From: Pseudomonadota bacterium
GTDB lineage: Bacteria > Pseudomonadota > Gammaproteobacteria > Burkholderiales > Ferrovaceae
Reading direction: 5' to 3'
Assembly: GCA_021804705.1 (NCBI GenBank)
Contig: JAJZHC010000073.1
Coordinates: forward strand, 1-7,028
Length of the DNA: 7,028 nt
In this document: piece after piece, positions 1 through 5,170 of the stretch
Layout: the number at the start of each line of letters is the position of its first letter
Numbering within the stretch: position 1 is the stretch's first letter
Made by a program: the position numbers and the translations under genes
The notes under the pieces: generated by a model
Databases searched by the model: none
What the model saw: only the letters and a program-made list of their open reading frames with translations
Told to the model about the DNA's origin: nothing

Positions 1-339
1 ACCCGGCACATGAGCGCTGAAGAGGTATACCGGCGCCTGCAGCAGGAAGGCATGGAGATCGGTCTGGCCACGGTGTATCGGGTTCTGACCCAGTTTGAAC
101 AGGCGGGCCTCTTGGTGCGCCACCATTTTGAAAGCGGCAAGGCGGTTTTCGAGCTCAATCACGGCGAACACCACGATCATCTGGTGTGCCTCCAGTGCGG
201 CCACGTGGAAGAGTTCTACGATGCTGAAATCGAAAGGCGTCAGGCCAAGGTGGCGAAAGAACGCGGGTTTTCCATCCACGACCATTCGCTGCAACTTTAC
301 GCCGACTGCCTGCGGGAAAAGTGCCCCCGAAAACCCTGA
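1..339 (+). CDS. fur: Ferric uptake regulator Fur, 5'-truncated by the window edge
   Basis: Fur is a cytoplasmic dimeric repressor that uses Fe2+ as corepressor to shut off iron-uptake genes. The frame is open from base 1 (T-R-H before the first Met), and that Met is followed by SAEEVYRRL, which is internal in Fur. The real start therefore lies upstream. The 112 visible codons compare with about 150 aa for the family, so roughly 35-40 N-terminal residues are missing. Visible parts are the end of the winged-helix DNA-binding domain, with recognition-helix motif GLATVYRVL and wing ESGKAVFEL, and the dimerisation/metal domain with HHDHLVCLQCG (His ligands plus CxxC zinc site). A second Cys pair, CLREKC, sits at the very C-terminus. 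Close similarity to E. coli Fur around GLATVYRVL and HHDHL separates it from Zur and PerR. The gene converges on sucD and ends at a strong terminator. Confidence 0.95.
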   Translation, partial: TRHMSAEEVYRRLQQEGMEIGLATVYRVLTQFEQAGLLVRHHFESGKAVFELNHGEHHDHLVCLQCGHVEEFYDAEIERRQAKVAKERGFSIHDHSLQLYADCLREKCPRKP

Positions 340-366
340 AAAAAAGCGCCCCGCAGGGCGCTTTTT
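339..366. terminator. Bidirectional rho-independent terminator between fur and sucD
   Basis: AAAAAGCGCC (341-350) pairs perfectly with GGCGCTTTTT (357-366). C351-G356 extends the stem to 11 bp, closing on the tetraloop CGCA. The + strand reads into five T (362-366), ending fur. The - strand reads into seven T (complement of A339-A345), ending sucCD. The A-tract overlaps the last two bases of the fur stop region, so the terminator starts essentially at the stop codon. Symmetrical hairpins of this kind between convergent genes usually work in both directions. Confidence 0.9.
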
Positions 367-370
367 GATC

Positions 371-397
371 AACAGGGGGCACAAACGCCCCCCCGTT
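371..397. terminator. Second G/C hairpin just after the sucD stop
   Basis: GGGGGC (375-380) pairs with GCCCCC (387-392) around a 6-nt loop, ACAAAC. A-A-C at 371-373 can pair with G-T-T at 395-397 across a small internal loop. On the - strand it begins right after the sucD stop and lies upstream of the main terminator hairpin. It may act as a 3'-end stabiliser or pause element for sucCD mRNA. On the + strand it is followed by TTTT and could be a back-up terminator for fur. The structure is seen in the sequence; its role is inferred. Confidence 0.5.
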
Positions 398-1273
398 TTA
401 CAGTACGGACTTGAGCGTCTTGCCCATCTCGGCCGGATTCCTGGTGACCTTGATGCCGCATTCTTCCATGACCGCCAGCTTTTCCTGAGCCGTGCCCTTG
501 CCGCCGGAAATGATGGCGCCTGCGTGGCCCATGCGTTTTCCAGGAGGGGCAGTAACCCCGGCGATGAAGCCGATGACCGGTTTCTTCATGTTGTCCTTGA
601 TCCAGCGGGCGCAAATTTCTTCATCACCCCCGCCGATCTCGCCCACCATGATGACTGCTTCGGTTTCGGGATCGTCGTTGAACAGGCGCATGACGTCAAT
701 GTGTTTCATGCCGTTGACGGGATCGCCGCCAATACCGACGCAGCTGGACTGACCAAGACCCAGTTCACGCAACTGGCCTACGGCTTCGTAGGTCAGGGTG
801 CCGGAACGGGAAACCACGCCAATGGGGCCCTTTTTGTGGATGTGCCCAGGCATGATGCCGATCTTGATTTCGTCCGGGGTAATGAGACCCGGACAGTTGG
901 GCCCGATCAATTGCGTCTTGCTGCCCTGCATCTTGTAACGCGTGCGGATCATGTCACGCACCGGAATGCCTTCAGTGATGCAGATGACAAGATCGATGCC
1001 TGCTTCGACGGCCTCATCGATGGCAGCTGCGGCAAAGGGTGGCGGCACGTAGATGACCGACACCGTGGCGCCAGTCTGTGCACGGGCCTCCTTGACGCTG
1101 TCATAAATGGGGATGCCTTCGTAGTTCTGGCCGCCCTTCTTGGGCGTGACGCCCGCCACGAAACATTGCGCTCCGAATGCATATTCCTTGCACATCTTGG
1201 TGTGGAACATGCCGGTCTTGCCCGTAATGCCCTGGGTGATGACCTTGGTATTTTTGTTGATCAGAATTGACAT
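398..1273 (-). CDS. sucD: Succinyl-CoA synthetase (ligase) alpha subunit
   Basis: With SucC this subunit interconverts succinyl-CoA + ADP (or GDP) + Pi and succinate + CoA + NTP, the substrate-level phosphorylation step of the TCA cycle in the cytoplasm. The 291 residues match the family's usual length of about 290. The N-terminal Rossmann CoA-binding domain carries ITQGITGKTG (residues 12-21). CoA-contact motif GPNCPG is at 124-129. The C-terminal ligase domain has GEIGG (211-215), and the phosphorylated catalytic histidine is His250 in RMGHAGAI. The start is the ATG at 1273: it gives the canonical MSILINKNTK start and has a good ribosome-binding site. The frame stays open upstream to 1456, but that translation is unlike SucD and lies over sucC. 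The gene begins 1 nt after the sucC stop, consistent with a translationally coupled operon and 1:1 subunit production. Confidence 0.97.
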   Translation of the reverse strand: MSILINKNTKVITQGITGKTGMFHTKMCKEYAFGAQCFVAGVTPKKGGQNYEGIPIYDSVKEARAQTGATVSVIYVPPPFAAAAIDEAVEAGIDLVICITEGIPVRDMIRTRYKMQGSKTQLIGPNCPGLITPDEIKIGIMPGHIHKKGPIGVVSRSGTLTYEAVGQLRELGLGQSSCVGIGGDPVNGMKHIDVMRLFNDDPETEAVIMVGEIGGGDEEICARWIKDNMKKPVIGFIAGVTAPPGKRMGHAGAIISGGKGTAQEKLAVMEECGIKVTRNPAEMGKTLKSVL

Positions 1274-1282
1274 ATCACCCCC
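1274..1282 (-). promoter_or_regulatory. Ribosome-binding site of sucD, overlapping the sucC stop
   Basis: On the - strand, GGGGGTGAT lies directly before the sucD ATG. It matches the extended Shine-Dalgarno consensus GGAGGTGAT at 8 of 9 positions. The TGA inside it is the sucC stop codon, so ribosomes finishing sucC sit on the sucD initiation region. The GGGGG core lies only 4 nt from the ATG, which is short. This site supports 1273 as the start. Confidence 0.65.
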
Positions 1283-2438
1283 GCGCCGCTTCCACCACCT
1301 TGGCGGCGGCGTCAGCCATGTTGACGGCGGAGATGATGGGAAGCCCCGACTCCGCCAGAATTTTTTTGCCCAGCTCCACGTTGGTTCCTTCCAGACGAAC
1401 CACCAGGGGCACTGCCAGCTTGACTTCGTGAGCCGCCGCAACCACACCCGCCGCAATCACGTCACACTTCATGATGCCGCCGAAGATGTTCACCAGAATG
1501 GCCTTGAGACCGGGGTTTTTGAGCATCAGCTTGAACGCTTCCGTCACTTTCTCGGTGGTGGCACCACCGCCCACATCGAGGAAGTTGGCGGGGCTGCCGC
1601 CGTAGAGCTTGACGATGTCCATGGTGGCCATGGCCAGGCCGGCGCCGTTGACGAGGCAGCCGATGTTGCCATCAAGCGAGATGTAGGACAGGTCGTACTT
1701 GGAAGCCTCGATCTCGTTGGGGTCTTCTTCGTCCAGATCGCGCAACGCCGTGATTTCAGGATGGCGGTAGAGCGCGTTCGAATCGAAGTTCATCTTGGCG
1801 TCCAGGGCTACCACGCGCCCATCCCCCGTTACGACCATGGGATTGATTTCGGCGAGGCTGGCATCGGTTTCGTCAAAGGCGCGATACAGACCCTGCAACA
1901 AGGTGCGCGCCTGGGGAACCAGCGCCTGCGGCACGCCAATCTTCAGCGCCACATCATCCGCCTCGGCATCCAGCAGACCCTTGGTGGGGTCGATGAAAAT
2001 CGTGTGAATCTTTTCCGGGGTGTGGGCGGCCACTTCTTCAATGTCCATGCCACCTTCCGAACTGGCCATCAGGGCGACGCGCTGGGTACCGCGGTCCACC
2101 ACCATGCCCACGTAGAGTTCCTTCTTGATGTCGGCACCCTCCTCAATCAGGAGTCGGCGAACTTTCTGCCCTGCAGGCCCCGTCTGGTGCGTGACCAGTT
2201 GCATCCCGAAAATCTGTTTTGCATAGGTCTCGAGCTCGGCGGGAGATTTGGCGACTTTCACGCCGCCGCCCTTACCCCGTCCACCGGCATGAATCTGTGC
2301 CTTAACCACGGCGACATGACCTCCCAGGGTCTTTCCTGCCGCCACCGCCTCCTCCACAGAGAAACACGGAATGCCGCGCGGCGTGGTGACACCGAACTTC
2401 CGCAGAATCTCCTTTGCTTGATACTCATGGATCTTCAT
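1275..2438 (-). CDS. sucC: Succinyl-CoA synthetase (ligase) beta subunit
   Basis: This is the nucleotide- and succinate-binding subunit of the SucCD heterocomplex. At 387 aa it compares with 388 in E. coli. The start MKIHEYQAKE is canonical. The ATP-grasp region carries VVKAQIHAGGRGKGGG (44-59). EINP (197-200) and D213 correspond to the Mg2+-nucleotide ligands N199 and D213 of E. coli SucC. The C-terminal CoA-ligase domain has DGNIGCLVNGAGLAM (256-270), FLDVGGGAT (286-294) and NIFGGIMKCD (317-326). No motif is missing. The start ATG at 2438 has AAAAGG (complement of 2446-2451) 7 nt upstream. The sequence looks betaproteobacterial. sucC follows a DUF2889 gene on the same strand after 120 bp rather than sucAB, so sucCD is probably its own transcription unit. 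ATP versus GTP preference cannot be read from the sequence. Confidence 0.97.
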   Translation of the reverse strand: MKIHEYQAKEILRKFGVTTPRGIPCFSVEEAVAAGKTLGGHVAVVKAQIHAGGRGKGGGVKVAKSPAELETYAKQIFGMQLVTHQTGPAGQKVRRLLIEEGADIKKELYVGMVVDRGTQRVALMASSEGGMDIEEVAAHTPEKIHTIFIDPTKGLLDAEADDVALKIGVPQALVPQARTLLQGLYRAFDETDASLAEINPMVVTGDGRVVALDAKMNFDSNALYRHPEITALRDLDEEDPNEIEASKYDLSYISLDGNIGCLVNGAGLAMATMDIVKLYGGSPANFLDVGGGATTEKVTEAFKLMLKNPGLKAILVNIFGGIMKCDVIAAGVVAAAHEVKLAVPLVVRLEGTNVELGKKILAESGLPIISAVNMADAAAKVVEAARG

Positions 2439-2449
2439 TGCTTGGCCTT

Positions 2450-2488
2450 TTAATCAATGTTGATGGTATCCATGTGAATGGTATCCAT
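2450..2488 (-). other. Possible 12-codon leader mini-ORF before sucC
   Basis: Reading the two repeats on the - strand gives ATG...TAA encoding MDTIHMDTINID, a five-codon unit used twice. The TAA overlaps the sucC Shine-Dalgarno AAAAGG, and 11 nt separate it from the sucC ATG, a geometry compatible with coupling or leader control. Against translation, no Shine-Dalgarno precedes either ATG, and the ORF may be a by-product of the DNA repeat. It has no codon run that suggests amino-acid attenuation. Confidence 0.15.
2463..2488. repeat. Two 11-bp palindromic direct repeats in the sucC leader
   Basis: ATGGTATCCAT occurs exactly twice, at 2463-2473 and 2478-2488, separated by 4 bp (period 15). Each copy is itself an interrupted palindrome, ATGG-N3-CCAT. 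On the - strand the copies read ATGGATACCAT and lie 25 and 40 nt before the sucC ATG. A degraded third unit (ATTGAT) follows toward the gene. The arrangement could be two operator half-sites or small RNA hairpins. No regulator is recognised. Confidence 0.6.
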
Positions 2489-2513
2489 AGCCAATTACAG
2501 ATAGCCGATAGCC
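2487..2513. repeat. Heptamer repeats (GATAGCC) upstream of sucC
   Basis: GATAGCC is repeated in direct tandem at 2500-2506 and 2507-2513. ATAGCC occurs again at 2487-2492, exactly one 7-nt unit (2493-2499) away, so the three copies keep a 7-bp register. On the - strand they read GGCTATC. The right-hand end of the ATGGTATCCAT repeat overlaps the third copy by two bases. The function is unknown; it may be a replication-slippage product or a binding site. Confidence 0.5.
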
Positions 2514-2558
2514 CATGGAATGGAGCCCCGATTCTACCCAAAATTCATCAAGAGAACA

Positions 2559-3098
2559 TTATGATTTTTGAGAAAACCATTTGGGATAGAATTTGGCTAC
2601 CACGGGCCCGTGGGTATCGAGCGCGTGGCAGCCATCCAGGTGCGGGGGTTTCTGATCGCTGCCCGACTCGGCCGAGCCGTAGCGGGTCTGAAAGGCCACG
2701 GTGGCCAGTGTCCCGATCATTTCGGTGAGGTGGGTGCAGCCGCGCACCCCGGCGAAGCGTTCCTTGACCGCCTTGGTGAAACCTGGGGCAATGCGCAGCC
2801 CCTCGAGATGGCGATAGTGGGGCGTAATGCTTTCGCAGGTTCCGGGGTAGGGGCGCGCCACCGTGCGGGCCTCCGCTTCGCGAATCACCATGCTGTCATC
2901 GATGGTGATGCGCAGCCACATGTCGTGAATCGGCTCTCCCGCAGGCTTGCTGCCGCCCGACACATGGAACTCGTAGCCCTTGACGTCCACCAGGTGTCCT
3001 TCGATGTCGAAAAGGCCGTCCTCGCGCTGATAGCCCTCGACGGAAATGTTGCGTCGGTGCAGCAGCCTGCGGGGGACGGTGGGGTTGGAAAACGCCAT
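2559..3098 (-). CDS. DUF2889 family protein, function unknown
   Basis: The product is 179 aa and I recognise it as DUF2889 (Pfam family of uncharacterised proteobacterial proteins). Matching features are GYQREDGLFDIEGHLVD (22-38), EPIHDMWLRITID (55-67), a Cys at 88, GCTHLTEMIG (120-129) and a C-terminal DGCHAL (155-160) followed by GPVVAKFYPKWF. There is no signal peptide or membrane segment, so it is probably cytoplasmic. The Cys/His positions (C88, C121, H123, C157, H158) could bind metal, which is inference. The start is ATG 3098, because GGAG (complement of 3108-3111) lies 9 nt upstream. ATG 3113 and 3143 in the same frame lack such a site and add residues unlike the family. It is divergent from slt and upstream of sucC on the same strand. 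Neither neighbour gives a functional clue. Confidence 0.85.
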   Translation of the reverse strand: MAFSNPTVPRRLLHRRNISVEGYQREDGLFDIEGHLVDVKGYEFHVSGGSKPAGEPIHDMWLRITIDDSMVIREAEARTVARPYPGTCESITPHYRHLEGLRIAPGFTKAVKERFAGVRGCTHLTEMIGTLATVAFQTRYGSAESGSDQKPPHLDGCHALDTHGPVVAKFYPKWFSQKS

Positions 3099-3217
3099 GG
3101 TGTCTGTCTCCATGAAGAAAGGGGGCAACCTCATCAGGTACAAAACGAGGATGATACGCCGATTGCCTTTTTGGACCTATAATCGCCTCACCCCTTCCTT
3201 GATGCGGAGACGACTCG
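3099..3217. promoter_or_regulatory. Divergent promoter region for slt (+) and the DUF2889 gene (-)
   Basis: A perfect -10 hexamer TATAAT lies at 3178-3183 on the + strand, 34 nt before the slt start. No TTGACA-like -35 sits 16-18 bp upstream; TTGCCT at 3163-3168 is too close at 9 bp. On the - strand, TATCAT (complement of 3151-3156) is a weaker -10 candidate for the DUF2889 gene, again without a clear -35. If both are used, the two promoters lie back to back within about 35 bp, so one bound regulator could affect both genes. Confidence 0.45.
3206..3209 (+). promoter_or_regulatory. Ribosome-binding site that sets the TTG start of slt
   Basis: GGAG at 3206-3209 lies 8 nt before the TTG at 3218, an ideal spacing. 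An in-frame TGA at 3200-3202 blocks any upstream start. The nearby ATG at 3202 is in another frame and stops at 3300. Confidence 0.75.
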
Positions 3218-5170
3218 TTGCACTTTCTAGCGCTTGCCCGTGCGCTCATCGCGGCGACCCTGCTGCTGGCCTTCTCTGGTGCAGAAGCCCAATCCCCTGA
3301 CGACATCCTGCTGGCAGCTCACGATGCCTGGCAGATGCGCAACGTCGTGGCGCTGGAAAAGTACAACAAACAACTGTCCAAAGACCCACTGGCCGATTAT
3401 GCGCTCTACTGGCTGCTCGATGCACGCCTGAGCCAGCCCACCCCGGTTCCTGCCGGCGACGTGCTGGCCTTCTTTGACCGCCATCCCGCCAGCCCCCTGG
3501 GAGACCCCCTGCGCATCAGCTGGCTCAAGGCCCTGGGCCGCGCACAGGACTGGGACACCTTTGCAGCCCAGGTCACCCCGGTGGCACTGGAAGACCCCGA
3601 AGTGGCCTGCGACCAGTTGCAACTGCGCCTGCGCAAACAGGACCAGGCGGCCATGCGCGAAGGGCGCACCCTATGGTTTGGCCGCAAAACCCTGCCCGAC
3701 AGTTGCGACCCCGTTTTTCGCCAGTTGGCCCTGCAGAACGTCATTTCACGCGAGGACATCTGGGCGGCGCTGCGCCAGGCGTTAAGCAGCAGCAATCTGC
3801 CGCTGGCACGCTACATCAACAGTTTCCTTCCGCCGTTCCAGGGCCTGGGTGAAGACGACCTGACGCTGGCCTACACCCGCCCTGCCCAGGTGCTGGAAGG
3901 CTGGAACCCCCATGACGACAGCACGCCCCGGCGCGAACTGATCCTGTTTGCCCTGAGCCAGCTGGCGGCCCGCCACCCCCAACAGGCCGCCGATACGTGG
4001 AGCACCATGGCAGCCTCGTTTCCGGCCCGCGACCAGGCCCACGGCTGGTTGCAGATTGCCTGGCAGAGCACGATGCTGCATCACCCCAATGCCCTGCTGT
4101 GGTTTCACAATGCGCCCGAGTCGCTGATGGATGACACGCTGCGTGCCGCGCGCGCGCGCGCGGCGTTGCTCCAGGAAAACTGGGAAGAACTGCTGGCCAC
4201 CATCAACAGCATGGGCAGCAACGAATCCTCCCGGGCGGTATGGCGCTACTGGAAAGCCCACGCCCTCAGTGCCCTGGGCCGCGCCGCCGAGGCCCGGGCC
4301 CTGCTCACCCCACTCTCCCAGGAATCCCATTATTACGGTCTGATGGCCCTCGAAGATCTGGGCGCACGCTTTACCCCACCCGCATCACCCGAACCGCTGG
4401 CTGCGGATGAAATCGCTGCATTGCAGGGGCGATTCGAGCGGGCGCTGCGCTTGCACCGCCTGGCGCTCAACCCGGAATCGCAGTACGAGTGGACGGCGGC
4501 CAACCGCACGCTCACCCCGCGCCAGCACCTTGCAGCCGCGGCCCTGGCACAGCGCGAGCAGTGGGTGGATCGCGCCATCTACAGCATTGAACGCGCCGGT
4601 GACCAGCAGGACTTCACGCTGCGCTATCCCATGCCCTTCGAACCCCAGCTGCGCCAACAGGCAGAACACTACCAGCTGGACCCTGCGTGGATTTACGGGC
4701 TGGTGCGCCAGGAAAGCCATTTTTTTCCTGAAGCCCGCTCGCGTACCGGGGCCATGGGATTGATGCAGCTGATGCCCGCCACGGCGCGCTGGGTGGCGCA
4801 GCGCGTGCCGCTCAAAAAGTTCCGCGCCGCCATGACCACCCAGGTGGACGTCAACCTGCAACTGGGCACCCATTACCTGCGTCACCTGCTCAACCAGCTG
4901 GGCAATCCCATCCTGGCCACGGCGGCTTACAACGCCGGCCCCAACCGGGTTCTCCGCTGGGTATCCGGCAAACCCCAGGACGCCGCCATCTTCATCGAAA
5001 CCATTCCGCTCAGCGAAACCCGCGGTTACGTCCAGCACGTCATGTTCAACACCACCCTCTATGCATTTCTGCTGGGCCAGCCCACGCTCACCCTGCATCA
5101 GCGCATGGGCACCATCCAGGGCATGACCCCCATGCGCAGCTCCGAACCCGACCCCGCCTCCCAGCCATGA
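3218..5170 (+). CDS. slt: Soluble lytic murein transglycosylase, Slt70 type
   Basis: This periplasmic enzyme cleaves the MurNAc-GlcNAc bond of peptidoglycan and leaves 1,6-anhydro-MurNAc ends, in cell-wall turnover. It has 650 residues, close to the Slt70 precursor length. A signal peptide is visible: hydrophobic core ALIAATLLLAF and predicted cleavage AEA|QS after residue 24. Residues about 30-380 form the helical superhelix (U domain) and about 395-465 the linker. The catalytic GH23 domain spans about 480-620, with acid/base Glu499 in VRQESHF, GLMQLMPATA (514-523) and AYNAGP (570-575). The only two cysteines, C130 and C163, are 33 residues apart, a spacing compatible with the single disulfide known in E. 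coli Slt70. The start is TTG at 3218, chosen for its GGAG site, the immediate signal peptide and an in-frame stop just upstream. The stop overlaps the cca ATG. A (CG)8 tract lies within the gene at 4147-4162. Confidence 0.95.
   Translation: MHFLALARALIAATLLLAFSGAEAQSPDDILLAAHDAWQMRNVVALEKYNKQLSKDPLADYALYWLLDARLSQPTPVPAGDVLAFFDRHPASPLGDPLRISWLKALGRAQDWDTFAAQVTPVALEDPEVACDQLQLRLRKQDQAAMREGRTLWFGRKTLPDSCDPVFRQLALQNVISREDIWAALRQALSSSNLPLARYINSFLPPFQGLGEDDLTLAYTRPAQVLEGWNPHDDSTPRRELILFALSQLAARHPQQAADTWSTMAASFPARDQAHGWLQIAWQSTMLHHPNALLWFHNAPESLMDDTLRAARARAALLQENWEELLATINSMGSNESSRAVWRYWKAHALSALGRAAEARALLTPLSQESHYYGLMALEDLGARFTPPASPEPLAADEIAALQGRFERALRLHRLALNPESQYEWTAANRTLTPRQHLAAAALAQREQWVDRAIYSIERAGDQQDFTLRYPMPFEPQLRQQAEHYQLDPAWIYGLVRQESHFFPEARSRTGAMGLMQLMPATARWVAQRVPLKKFRAAMTTQVDVNLQLGTHYLRHLLNQLGNPILATAAYNAGPNRVLRWVSGKPQDAAIFIETIPLSETRGYVQHVMFNTTLYAFLLGQPTLTLHQRMGTIQGMTPMRSSEPDPASQP
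4147..4162. repeat. (CG)8 dinucleotide tract inside slt
   Basis: Sixteen bases of perfect alternating CG encode part of the Ala/Arg run RAARARAA (residues 309-316) in the superhelical domain of Slt. Alternating CG can adopt Z-DNA and is a slippage-prone microsatellite. Gain or loss of one unit would shift the frame upstream of the catalytic domain. Confidence 0.7.

Larger units (their letters stand above)
2439..2558 (-). promoter_or_regulatory. sucC upstream region with a candidate -10 and a repeat-rich leader
   Basis: This 120-bp gap is visibly more AT-rich than the flanking genes, as expected for a promoter. On the - strand, TAGAAT (complement of 2531-2536) matches the -10 consensus at 5 of 6 positions, but no convincing -35 lies 16-18 bp upstream. 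If it is used, the sucCD leader would be about 85 nt and would contain both repeat families listed separately. The Shine-Dalgarno AAAAGG at 2446-2451 serves sucC. I see no Fur box. The -10 call is tentative. Confidence 0.35.

Noticed and set aside
1274..1456. N-terminal extension of the sucD frame up to 1456
   Set aside because: The added 61 residues are Trp/Arg-rich and unlike SucD, and they overlap sucC coding on the same strand. MSILINKNTK at 1273 is the family start and has a good ribosome-binding site.
95..2453. Long + strand open frames opposite sucD and sucC (95-1270 and 1140-2453)
   Set aside because: They are antisense shadows caused by high-GC codon bias. The translations are rich in His, Asp and Gly with no recognisable motif, while the opposite strand encodes intact SucC and SucD.
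2439..2558. Fur box in the sucC promoter
   Set aside because: fur is close by and TCA genes can be iron-regulated, but no GATAAT-type repeats are present.
2568..3182. 204-codon + strand frame opposite the DUF2889 gene
   Set aside because: It is a shadow of the DUF2889 gene, which has family motifs and a ribosome-binding site. This frame has neither.
3202..3300. ATG at 3202 as a small leader ORF or true slt start
   Set aside because: It is out of frame with slt, overlaps the slt ribosome-binding site and gives a Cys-rich peptide of no known type. A frameshifted slt start was considered, but the TTG start explains the signal peptide without one.
4385..5098. 237-codon - strand frame opposite slt
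   Set aside because: It is antisense to the conserved catalytic domain of Slt and has no motif of its own.
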